64,000 bases of DNA from Atrichornis clamosus (taxonomy: Eukaryota > Chordata > Aves > Passeriformes > Menuridae): positions 1 through 64,000 of the forward strand of contig WBMZ01003491.1 in the NCBI GenBank assembly GCA_013400975.1, read 5' to 3'. The notes beneath the pieces are model-generated. The model was not told the origin of the DNA. It searched no databases and saw only the letters and a program-made list of their open reading frames with translations. Shown here piece by piece: positions 34,011 to 44,842 of the stretch. The translations under genes and the position numbers were made by a program. The first letter of the stretch is position 1; each line of letters begins with the position of its first letter.

Positions 34011-36898
34011 GAATAATTGAGGTCAGCTTTCCTATCAGTTTTTTATCATAAACCCTGAACAAAGCCCAGCCAGCCATAAACTGGGACTGAGTTATCACCT
34101 TTGTACAAAGTACGCTTCCTTGTGAGTTACTGCCACATTTCTACTGCAAATTTCAACACCTGAAGAAAAAAAAACAACCACAGAGGAGTGAGTTTAGATG
34201 CACATTCTTACTTAATGCTTCTTTCTATCAAACTGTCACCAAACCCACTCTGTTCAGCACCATCAAATGGTTATTTCAAGTCCTATATTACTTTTGCTGT
34301 TCATTTTTAAAATCTTTCTTCCTGTCTTCTGAGTTATTTTCTTGAACCTTTGCAGACCCTTTCTGCTTAACTCAGAATATTGTATACTCTAAATCTAAGG
34401 ATTACAAAATGATTGGAAGTGATTTAAGAATCTGACTCATTTCATGGGGTAGAAAATTGTGTCTTTTCTCTCTCTCCACATCAGAAGACATGCTGCTGAA
34501 GACAGACACTGAGCAGTGCGAGGAGACCCACGTTTTAGGCAGGCCAGGGTCTCTGCTCTGCTCAGCAAATACAGTAATAACCACAAAGCAACCCTGTACT
34601 ACATAATGAACATGTGGAAGCACTTTTACTACTTTGATAGGATCTCTGAGCCAAAGAAGAAGTTGTCTGATTTGTCAGCATCTGTGAAGCAGCTCCATTG
34701 AGACATGACTGTATTTGTTCTAGCTGTATGCAGCCTTATTAAAGACTTATGCTTTAAGTCTGCCTGTAATAAAAACCTGCTTTGGTAAGAGCTGGGCTTC
34801 CTTACCTTTCACAAGTCACCTATTTTAAGAGAGGGTTAGTAGCATTTGAAAATGAACTGATGAAGCACTGCAAGCTCTTAATTCACCTGCATATTTTTTG
34901 TTGATGCATACAAGCTTAGCTGAGTTTTAAAAAAAATCAAGCAGCTGTGGTCTCTGTCAGGAAGACCAGATGGAAGCCACTGGAAGACCACGGTGTGACC
35001 ACAGCACAGAGGCAGAGATGAGAGGCCAGCAGTCGTCCCTGCAGTGGGCGATATGATGAAAGCTCTTCTCAAGGAAAAGAAGCCTGGAAGTTAGCTGGTA
35101 TCCAAGACGCAGAGGGCTTTACTAATAAGGTCTTTGGGTGTCTGACTGTCAGGTGGATGCCTGTTTTCCCCAGCAGCATTTGAAGTCCATGGGCTGTCGT
35201 TGGAGGCAGAAGCACTAAGCCATCTCTGACATCCTGGCTAGCTTTGTATCTGGTATGTAGAACCCCATATTTAAGCAGAGCTGCACTGATTTATATTCAC
35301 TAGAAATCCAGTTTGAGACTATCCTGTGGAAGCCAGGTCTAATACAGTCGATTTTGCTAAGAGTTATTATTCCTTTGACACATCTTGCTGCCTGGATTTA
35401 GTTCCTCCCAAAACTCACGTGTTCTTGATTTGTATTCGATGGTCAGCCCGGTCTCAATCATTCCAGGCCAAAACCAAGATTAGAAAGATTGACGTCTGCT
35501 AATGGCTGCCTGGTGGTTTTTCTGGGGTGCTTTATCAGCTCTGTCACAAGCAATAACAGGAAGGAGAGAAATCCTAAAGGATCTTGGAGATCCTATGAAC
35601 CTAATTCCTCTCTGCTGATTGCCTCAGCTATTTCCCCGTGCCTCGACCACCTCTGCTGTGCCAAGGGCTGGCCTCTGAGTCCACTTTCCCGAGCTCACTC
35701 TTGAGCAGCTCCCGCCGAGAGCCTGGAAGCTGCTGGGGCGGTTCAGAGGCTGCTGATTAATGCCCATTTCTCGGCCAACAAGTGCCCGCCATTCACATTC
35801 AAATATCGCACCGCTCCTCAGCCGACAAGAGACACGGGCTGGGGGAAACACTGAGCACCCTTGTGGCACTGTCTGCTGGAGTCTTGTTTGAGCAAAGTTT
35901 GCCAACAACGGCCCTCATGGGGACTACAGAGGGTTTTTTTCATCTGGGGATTAGTTTGGAGATTCAGCTGGCAAAACCAACCTCTCTCCCCTCCCCGTGT
36001 GTGATGCCCCTTGAGGCTCGGACACTTCTCAGGTATTTTGCACGGTGTAAGGAGATATTCTCTCCCAGTACGCTGGATTTGCTGAAGTGTGCCTGGCAGG
36101 ACAGCAGAGCTAGTTTTCTTTGCTCAGAGAAGGATGCCCTGCATAGCATCAGCGTCAGCCAAAGCAAATGGCCGGTACTGCACGCCAATGCCAAGGCATG
36201 AGCCAGGCAGAAGAGATTTGGCTGCTAGGAGAATTTTGGCATCAATTAAAGAGAGGACAAGGGGGAATACCATTCAGGAACTCTCCAATATACTTTTTCT
36301 CCAGAGGTCTTCACCCCTTTCCTCCCTTTCTCAGGCTTGCTTTTAGCCTGCTCTGCCCAGTCAGAGGGTTAGATTTTGAGAAGGGATGTCCTGACCTCTG
36401 AGGACCATTGTAGCTTTCCAGATTACAGGGGTTCAAGGTTTAGTTCAAGGCTAGATGTAAGCTTTGTCACAGAGGTGGATATGAGGGGAACATTTTGGTG
36501 GGCTGAGGCTCTCCCAGGGGTCACCACCACCAGAAGGAGGTCCTGGAACAGGACACATGAACTAAGACCATGACCCTTGACCAACAGGACTAGGCACCAA
36601 AAGCTGCCTAGAAACTATACAATAAAGAACCAGAAAAAGTCAGCCAAACCAGAGGGATGCTGCCCTTCTAGGCTAGGGGGGCATGGGTAAGAGACTTCCA
36701 CCCCCATCATGCTTTGGTCCCAGGCAGGCACAGAGCAGCTCGCTGTAGCTGACTTATGCAACCTGTAACTTAACAAAGGCTGCTCTCTTCCCACCTCTTT
36801 CTGCTTGTGATGCTTAAATCAGAGAAGCAAAAATGAGCCCCTGTCTGTTACGATAAAAAGGATATCAGCTTTCACTGCTTTTTGCCTCCTCTTGTCAG
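34011..36898. other. unique sequence with moderately CpG-rich spot
   Basis: No gene was recognised. The 35700-35840 part has about nine CpGs in 140 bases (for example GCTCCCGCCGAGAG and CTCGGCCAACAAG) and may be a conserved element. The 36400-36780 part has a TATA-like and AATAAA-containing stretch that faintly resembles an LTR, but no terminal repeats or target duplications were found. Confidence 0.5.
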
Positions 36899-36951
36899 AA
36901 ATCAGGTCAAGGGGCTGGGTTAAACGATTCCAGTCCAGTCTTTCCTCCAAG
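36899..36951 (+). other. candidate internal exon (53 bp) with near-ideal splice sites
   Basis: The acceptor TTTTTGCCTCCTCTTGTCAG ends at 36898 and the donor TCCAAG then GTAAGTGC starts at 36952; both are almost perfect consensus. The phase-0 frame reads KSGQGAGLNDSSPVFPP and leaves two bases (AG). The exit phase fits the candidate terminal exon at 43341, whose first base G completes AGG. It could also be a non-coding RNA exon. Confidence 0.35.
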
Positions 36952-36952
36952 G

Positions 36953-39900
36953 TAAGTGCAACTTAACTCTCTTCCTTTGCACTGTGCTGCCTTTTCTCAG
37001 GTCAATTTTTGTGGTGGGGACGAGGACACAGAAGCTGCTTTGCCATGCTGGGTGACAGTTTATGCCTGTCTCACACGTTTATTTTAACTCTGGCCTGCCA
37101 TCCTGTCTCTGAGTTATTACATCTCAGGTTGACACTGGGAGAAAATAATATCCAGATTTTTACAAGCCATATAAATGACTTCTAATTCACAGGAGAGTTC
37201 CCGTCCTTGTGAAGACTACTCCACCAGTTATTACTTTGGAGCATTGTATCCAACTGTGAGGCTCACAGGAACAATGAAAATTAGCTCAAAAGACAAGATT
37301 TCTGTTTATCTTTCTTGCATCTCCAGAATCCGTTTAACCTGCATGAACTGAAATCCAGGTCTGATCTAAACAATCAACCCTCTCTGTAGGTTCAAGCCAA
37401 TCTCCTGAACCTTTGTTATTCAGGGTGGGGGAACCTGAGTCAGGTCATTCTCAATTATTTAATTTGTAAAAGTTAACTCTGATTGAGATTCAGAAATGCA
37501 GGCGCTCCTTCTGCAAGTTTTCATCACTTAGGGCTGCAGAATTGTTGGTAGCAAAGGTCTCTTGCCCAGTTACAGGTTTAATGCCACATCACTGAATCCT
37601 CTGCTGAGATTATCATTGTTATGGCAGTCATAGGGACGACAGCTCCCAGGCATCTCATTCATCCCCCTCTGCTCTAGAAAGATCTGCCTGTGAGCAAGGC
37701 ATCCAAGATGCCTTGGAAGCTGGGATGGAAGTGCTGGGCTCAGTTACTGTTTCTGTGAGAGTTGTTAAGCAATACCAAGAGCCTGCAGGAAGCCACTAGG
37801 AGAGTGCAAACTGCAAGAAACTCAGATTTGTTTTTGAATCATATCTGTACCTGTCCATGTGGCAAGAATGAAACTGATTCCAGCTCACGGGATTACCCTA
37901 TCCCCATTCCAGTGGTTTGCAGGGTTGTTTTGAACTCAAGTTTGAGTGGAAAAAAGTTAAGAAGCAGAGAAGGGGAGGTGCTGTGAAGGAAGAAATGAAA
38001 TGTCGTTGTTCCCACCACAACGCCTTGCTGGTCCTGGATAAACAAAGCCCAAGATGTACATATTGAGATTGCATTTATCTTATCTGTGAGCAGGCATTGC
38101 TGGAAACAGAACTTGTGAAACAACAGTGCGAGAATAACAATTTTCACTGGTGGGAAACAAGCTGTTCTTGGAGTGTATGGGGAGCTTGACAGTCTCATCA
38201 ACAGAGTCTGTTGTAAACTCTGCCCAATTCCTCCTGCACACAGCCCAGGCCCACCGTGGGACCTGGCTCCAGCTCAGTGGTAGGGAAGTGCCTCCACATG
38301 CTTCACAATTCCACCAGATGCATGTCTGCATCTCCAGGCACCTAAACATTGGCGATCTGGCTATGCTCCATGCCTTGTTTTCAAGTGTGATAAATAGACC
38401 ATCCTATCCCTGGGCTGCTGAAGGAAAAAAATGTATGGAAGGCCAGAAGGCGACCAGATGCTTTGGTGGCAGAGACAGCACTAAGTGCCTTGGGTCCTAA
38501 GGAAGCCATCAAGGAGAGCTGGGTTTTTGTACTCGTCTTCTGAGATGGGACAGACCAATTCTGTCATGATGGAGGGCGGCCAGGGTGTGCAGGCTGCATC
38601 CAGGGCACAAAACTGAGACCAAGGAGACAACAGCAGCACCAGGATCTCTCCCAAAATCCAGTACCAATCTCTGTGCCCCACAGCTGCCTCCCATCTCACA
38701 TATGCAGAGAGTAGAAGCCCATGGGGGCTGAGGAAGCATGGCAGCAGGTGCTCTTCTGTGCCCCTGTGCTGTGGTGGAAGCACCGCCTGTTCACCCAGAG
38801 CTGCAGCAGAAGGAGCTCTGGGCTCTCACCTCCCACCACATCTGCCTTGCCGTGGGGAGCACAAGCCATATTTTCCCCCACCAGGCTGAAAGCAGAGATC
38901 TGGACATTTGCAGAGTCCCTGCGGCATCATTTGGGTCTCTATTAACTTTATCTTCTTTGCCACAACACTGGGACAGTTACCTGGCTGCATTTGATCCATG
39001 CTGCTGTTTTCCTGGATCACATCAGCAGCAGCATTACCAAAGCACAGCATTAAAAGAACCTGAGCTGTCAGACGTGCTTGATTTACATTCAACACAACTC
39101 AGAATGGGCAGAAGGCTGTGCTTGAGCAGATCCTTTTGCGAGATTGGGGTCTTGGAGCATGCAAGTGTGTGTGTACATAAGGGTTCATGCATTTAGAGAA
39201 ATAATGTTTCCTCTCCATCCAAGGCCAAGAGACTGAAATCCAAGCAAGCCGAAACTTCTTTACCATTGACGCCATAACAACATTTGAGGTTTTGAAAAGG
39301 AGTGGAAAAAATGTGTTGCTGTAGTAAGGGAACTGTAATAAGATCTTACCCTTGGAATGATGTGTTCTTTAGTGAAGCAGCAGCTCTGCAACGCTTCCGC
39401 CTCCTCGAGATTTGAGAGGAGAAATGTGCCCCAAAGAATGCTAGTTATTCAGAATGGGGAGAAAACTCAGCTGAGAGTGAAGGAAAGACATCCAGGAGAA
39501 ACAGAGAAGCACTGCCCTTCTGTTCTCCTCCCAGCTCCCACCTCCCTCCCTCAGCTGGAGCAGAAGCATAATGCAGGAGCCTGGTGGGGCTCCTGGTCAA
39601 GCAGCGAGTTCACAGCAGCATTTAAAAAGAGTGAGACTGCAGCACAGGGCGGGGAATGAAGAGAGCTATGGGTTATGTAGGACCCGGCTGCAGAAGAGGG
39701 GCATGAGCCCCCACGGGGAGAGATGGCAGGCAGCTCTCTCCAGCACTCCGCTCCAACAAAGCTGACTTGTGAAGGGTGAGACCTTGCCTGCAGACTTCTG
39801 CTTCTCCTTCCCCCACAGCTGATGTCTTAATGTGGCCTATAGGCTTTGAGAGCTTCTAGCCCAGGCAGCTGGTTGTCCTGACCTACACCTTCTCTGTGGC

Positions 39901-40426
39901 CTGTAGGGATCAGAGCTGTGTGTGGATGCTGTCAGGACTGAGGTTGCTTCCCAGGGCTCAGCAGCCACTGGATCCATTGCAGCACAACTGCACGAGAAAG
40001 TCATGGAGGAACAACACAGCAGAGGAGACTCTAAATAACTTTTCTGTCCCTTCTCCATGTCTGGTCAGGGGTAATATTTCTTTCTGAGCAGGTTTGCTTT
40101 GATTTCACTTCAGAGCAAAAGGCTGCAGCTGTCCTTAGTACTCACGGACGGCAATTAAGGGCAATTTCACATTTCCCATTCTTAAATAGCTGTGTAGTCT
40201 GGGCTGTTATCCAGGCTCAACATACTATATTCAGTGATGTCAAAGCTGTGTTATGGCACAAATTTGATATCTGGGGTTCTAAGAGCTAGAAACAGTGGTT
40301 CAGTGCTTGCTTATTATGGAAGGAATCAAGAACAGAAAAGAAAGTATTACTTTTCCTTGATCAATCCATAGTGTGCCAAAAACTTTGCACAATCTTGGTT
40401 TCACTGCCTCAGGAAAAAAACCAAAC
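36953..40426. other. unique non-coding sequence
   Basis: No gene or clear repeat was recognised. Short open frames on both strands at 38.1-39.2 kb look like chance: they overlap each other in opposite frames and lack splice support. Confidence 0.6.
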
Positions 40427-40690
40427 ATAGCAGAGCTGGAGAAGATACAGAGAGGGCAATAGATAATGTAAAAGTCTGGAGTAGTATCTATGCAAAGAAT
40501 TATCAGCATAGGACTCTTTATCCAGAAAAAAAAAAAAGAAAGAAAAAAAAATAGTCAGTGGATATGAAGTCAAAAGTGTGATGGAGAAGATGAGGAAATT
40601 ATTGTTTGTTCATCCATTCCCTCCCACAAGGGGACCATATGAAACCACCTGGGACACAATTGAAGCAGGCTGAGGTGGTCCATCATTCAC
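40427..40690 (+). mobile_element. diverged CR1 LINE fragment interrupted by an A-rich tract
   Basis: The block GAGCTGGAGAAGATACAGAG then AGGGCAATAGATAATG matches the CR1 region that normally reads agctggagaaggtccagaga. It is followed by GAATTATCAGCATAGGACTC and TTTATCCAG. After an A-rich insert (about 40528-40552) the similarity resumes with GATATGAAGTCAAAAGTGTG, ATGGAGAAGATGAGG and AAGGGGACCATATGAAACCA. It is an old copy and its ends are approximate. Confidence 0.65.
40528..40552. repeat. A-rich tract
   Basis: Runs of A broken by single G bases lie inside the CR1 fragment. It may be an A-rich expansion or the remnant of an insertion. Confidence 0.9.
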
Positions 40691-40914
40691 TGGGTTGTTA
40701 AGTTCTGCAGTATCAGAGGACACTGGGTGTTGATGTGGCGTTTTTTTGTTTCAAGGCACTGGCCAATATTTTACTGGGCAGCACCATGACAAAGACAACT
40801 TTGAAATGCCAAAGGACTTGCGCTGGGGTCGGGAACCACAAATCCCCCATTGCTTGGAAAGTGTTTGGAGTAAAGTATCACTATCTTTTCACCTCTTCTT
40901 TTGTTTATTCCCAG

Positions 40915-41022
40915 GCATTTCCTGTCCAGTCCATGATACGGTGTCAGATCAATTTTTGGATTGACCCAAATCGTGCAGCCCTTGGGTCAGGACATGGACA
41001 TCTGTGGAACCTCTTGTACAGG
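40915..41022 (+). other. candidate internal exon (108 bp, phase 0-0)
   Basis: The acceptor CTTCTTTTGTTTATTCCCAG ends at 40914. It is followed by exactly 36 open codons and the donor TACAGG then GTAGGG. The peptide contains INFWIDPNRAALGSGHGHLW and has no low complexity. The frame remains open on both sides (183 codons in total), the longest uninterrupted stretch nearby, although one open frame of that length is expected by chance in 64 kb. No protein family was recognised. Confidence 0.3.
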
Positions 41023-41196
41023 GTAGGGTTTATATCTCTTGTTTCCAGTGCAAGTGGACACTTCTGTCTTAATTTGAGTTTGGCATATCCATTAAAAAAT
41101 AATAAAATAAATGTTTCTAGTTGTTTTGGATGTAGAGAAAAACTCAGATATGAACGAATAGGAAAATGGTGGCAATGCCAACTTCCTGCATTTCAG

Positions 41197-41282
41197 AAGA
41201 AGAGGTGTCTGGGGAATGGAGCCAGACTGGTGGGAAACAGTAAAACTCCATTTTGCATTAATATCTCCACAAAGGTACACCA
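41197..41282 (+). other. possible exon (86 bp)
   Basis: The acceptor ACTTCCTGCATTTCAG ends at 41196 and the donor CACCA then GTAAGTATTG starts at 41283. The frame is open. A second donor-like site (AAAG then GTACAC) lies a few bases upstream. It is only 175 bases from the previous candidate, so both cannot easily be normal exons of one transcript. Confidence 0.15.
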
Positions 41283-41466
41283 GTAAGTATTGTCAGATAG
41301 GGTAGGGACTCCATATTCTTGCAGGGCAGTGGGCCAGCATCAAAAGAAAATGCCACAGCAGTAACTCAGTGAATTTTTCTGAGAGCCACGTGATACCCTG
41401 ACTGCGTGTGACTGTGATGTGGGAGCTGAGGGTGGGCATCAAGGCTGAGATCCCTGCCAATTTTAG

Positions 41467-41482
41467 AGTTTAGCTCTAAACT
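41467..41482. repeat. small inverted repeat
   Basis: AGTTTAG and CTAAACT are exact inverted copies with a two-base spacer. It is too short for any functional claim. Confidence 0.9.
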
Positions 41483-43340
41483 GAGATCCTTCTGAAGTTT
41501 TATGGAAGACTTCCTGATATTATGTTACCTGCTAGAAGGATTTCAGTGCAGCTATTCATGCAGAAGCGAGAATTAAGAGCCATAGTCTCCTCTAGCTTGC
41601 AATCAGGATGGATTCAACACTCCAGACACAACTCAACCAGAACCACTGTGTTTTCACTTGGAAGTGGGCCAGCTATGCAGCCAAGGCATTATCAAAACGT
41701 GCTGTCTGGGAGCAAGATCAGCCTGAATCTTCGAGATTACAATGAAAGTTGAATATCGAACAGAGGTTAGTCTGGATTTCATCACAAAAACTTACATTTT
41801 TTTAGGGCTAATCAAGGTGACAGACCAAAACCTCAGCACTTGGGATCTTGAGTGGGTACAGATGTACAATATACATACAGCAAGATCTGTATCAGCACAG
41901 GTCACCCCAGCACGCCAGACCATGTTGTTGATGCAAATTGAAGTGCTTGCTGATAGAGCTGCCTCTGTGACCGAAAATCCAGGAAAGGCTTCAGATACTG
42001 AATGGACACTGAGCAGAAATTTACCCTAGCTGGATGTCAGCCACCTAAAACTTAGATGCCTGGTCCTATCTGTTAATTTTGGAGCTTTCAGCAGGCAGAA
42101 AAGAGCATTTCTGGGAGTAATTATTTCACTTAACTTTGACAGGTGTTTTGAGGTGGAATTGTTTGTCTTCTGGACATTGAGGCATCTGAGACAGCAAGTT
42201 TAGACTAGATTCCTACTTTCAGATGATTAACATTAGATAAATTCCTCACAAGAGTTTTTGAATTTTGATTCCTTCTTCAAATCTATTGCTGACAGCTGAA
42301 ATATTTCCCTGCAAACTTTCATCCTTTACAGTCTAAGAGAAAAGAGTGCACTGTTCTAACTTAGTGGAGACTTGAGCAGGTAAGGATTTGTAGAGCAAAT
42401 CCTTATTCAAGTTTCAATCAGATTTTAAATAAAGTGGCTAAAACCAGGCAGTTAAAAAATGGTAATATGCACCATTCTTTTTGCCAGTGATGGGGTATGG
42501 CACATAATAGGAATAAGTTTTCTTAAGTCCTCCCTAATTACGGTTACTGTAATATTAAGTCTCTGTTCTTTTGGGATACAAGTGAGAAAATTTAATGGAA
42601 ATTCTGTAGTGATCACAGTTGCTAAGTCTGAAGAAAAGTCACTGTAACTGTGAGGGACGTGCTAACCGCTGGCCTGATCCTGCCACCCAGTGTGCACAAC
42701 ATTTGCTTGCTTGAATACTCCAGTTATTCTCGGGGGAGCTGTTTACATGCAGAAGAATTACAGGTTCACACCAGCCTTCAGAAACATGGCAGGCATTTGA
42801 TGCACTCAGCCACTAATTCTGCCACGGGAATTGGGGCAGATTTTCTGAAGGAGAACATGGATATATTTCAGTACTTTGTTAGTAAGTGTGTTCTCACATA
42901 TTCATCTACTATGGGTATAAGTATGTACCAAGGGCTAATTCCAACAGATAGTGAGATTTTAAATTAACATCTGGAAAGAATTTGGAACTATTTCTCATTG
43001 CAAATATGCAGTTTAGGGTGGAGGGTGTAGGAGAAAAGCTGAATTTTATTGCCTTTCTCCATGTTTAATGAGAAAATTTTGACACTAAAGCAACTTGGTA
43101 AAGAAACAAATCCTCAAAGAGTAGATTTCTAATCATAGCCAACAAAATCCACTCATCTACTGGTAGATGTACAAAGCTTCTATATTTTGTTTATTGGCCC
43201 CTTGCAAAAACTGGTCATGCATGTCTGGAGTAAATCACTTGTATTTTCAAACATAACAAATTAAAAAGGCAACGTGCAGGACTTTTTGCAAACCACTCTG
43301 TTGTACATGTGCAAACTTATAAACTTTGCTGCTCTTGCAG

Positions 43341-43494
43341 GGGTGTAGCTGAGGACAGAAATTCGCCCTTTGAGTTTGGGTGGTTTTGTGAAACATATTT
43401 GAAAAAACCCCACAATTTGCCTCCTGGAGTCATAAGTCAGTGGTTGAGTGACTGGTTTGAATTAGGACAACGAACAAAGACAAACGAAACATAA
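43341..43494 (+). other. candidate terminal exon (51 codons and stop)
   Basis: The acceptor CTTTGCTGCTCTTGCAG ends at 43340. One leading base and then 50 open codons run to a TAA at 43492-43494. The peptide includes SPFEFGWFCETYLKKPHNLP and is rich in W, F and Y. Its entry phase fits the exit phase of 36899-36951. A donor-like GTAAGTCA at about 43620 lies beyond the stop. No family was recognised. Confidence 0.25.
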
Positions 43495-44713
43495 TCCTGC
43501 ACGTCTGTACATTCAGGAGGCTTCCCTCTTCATTTGGTGTCAGTACTGAACCAAAAGTATTTAGAGAGGCAATATTATTGAACACAACAAATAGGAAGCA
43601 AGGCATAATTTTTGTTAGGGGTAAGTCATCCCTTAGGCAGAGCATTCCATCAGTCTTACTGCATTTCACTGCACTGAGCTATGGTTAATTTGTGGTCGGA
43701 AAAAATAGAGGCGCTGTGGTTCTTCAAAATTATATACTGTGTTTCCAGTCTAAAGGGAAACAAAAGGCATGTGTTGTAAATATAAAATTTCTACTTTACT
43801 TTTAAAAACAAAAGCCCATTTGAATACTCAGTTTAGGTTCTATTCGGCACCTAGGGTAACTATGTTATTTCACTGTCCGTTTAGGAAAAATTTCTCCAGT
43901 GGGAAAAGGAAAATCAGTATGATTGAAGAACTGGCAGCTACCAGTTAACTGTGTTCTTGTGTCAAGCTCTTTTCAGCAGTGACAATATTTTCTCCCTAAT
44001 TGTACAATTGCAGAAAGGACAGTCTTGGTTTGAGCAATGACAATTATTAGTCATTAGAAGAAAATGCCAACATAAATTTTGGAACCTGCCATCATGTGGG
44101 ATCTTCAACTCAGAACCATAGCTTTTTCCAGAGGATATATGCCAAGCATTACACACGTGGGGCAGGAATTGCTTGTTAAGGCTTGTTTCTTAGGAGGTCA
44201 GTGTAATTAATCAAAATGATGGTTTTGACCTTGAGATTTCTGGCTTAGGGATTGTCATTTGGGACATGCTTTTTTACATAACTAAACCTCGACCATAGGA
44301 ACTTCCTTTATAGAGATATGTAATTTGGATGTTGTTCTGTTTATATTTTGCTTTCAAAGATTGCATTTTTCTGCAAATCACTGAACCCTGAATATCACCT
44401 ACTGTTCATCCAAGAGAGATAATCAAGTAGTCAGAAATGAAAGATTCTCTCTTATTACTTATGCAGTATTTTCAAAAGAGGAAAGCTTCATTTTCCAAGG
44501 GGGAGAAATGACTGCTGTCAGCTTGAGTAACACACTGGGGATCTCTAAACTCAATGACCTGTGTTTCTGGGGACTGAACCAAGTCCTGGAAGCCTGGTGG
44601 TACAAAGGACCAAGATGTAGAAGGGGGGAGGGAGGATTTTGTGTTACTGCCTCCTAGACTGAGGTGGATGTTCAGAGCAAGTACAAAACTGAATCTACCT
44701 CTTCCTGCTGTCA

Positions 44714-44842
44714 CAATATATATATCTAATGGCTTTTTTTTTTTTTTTTNNNNNNNNNNNNNNNNNNNNNNNNNNNNNNNNNNNNNNNNNNNNNACTTTT
44801 GTGTACAAAATATATATCTAATGTGTTTTTTTTTTTTTTTTT
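44714..44842. repeat. assembly gap flanked by duplicated sequence
   Basis: A 45-base run of N (44750-44794) is flanked on both sides by nearly the same sequence: ATATATATCTAATGG followed by T16 (to 44749), and ATATATATCTAATGTG followed by T17 (44826-44842). This suggests failed closure over a homopolymer, with one real copy assembled twice, or a true tandem duplication. Confidence 0.9.

Larger units (their letters stand above)
41285..44713. other. AT-rich unique sequence with one exon candidate
   Basis: No gene other than the exon-like segment at 43341-43494. The DNA is AT-rich and CpG-poor and no clear transposon is seen. Confidence 0.55.

Noticed and set aside
35782..36201. 139-codon plus-strand open frame
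   Set aside because: It lies in a mildly GC-rich spot where stops are rarer. There is no splice support and no recognisable domain.
36400..36780. possible solo LTR (TATA-like, AATAAA-like and CA-rich parts)
   Set aside because: No matching terminal motifs, no target-site duplication and no similarity that I can name.
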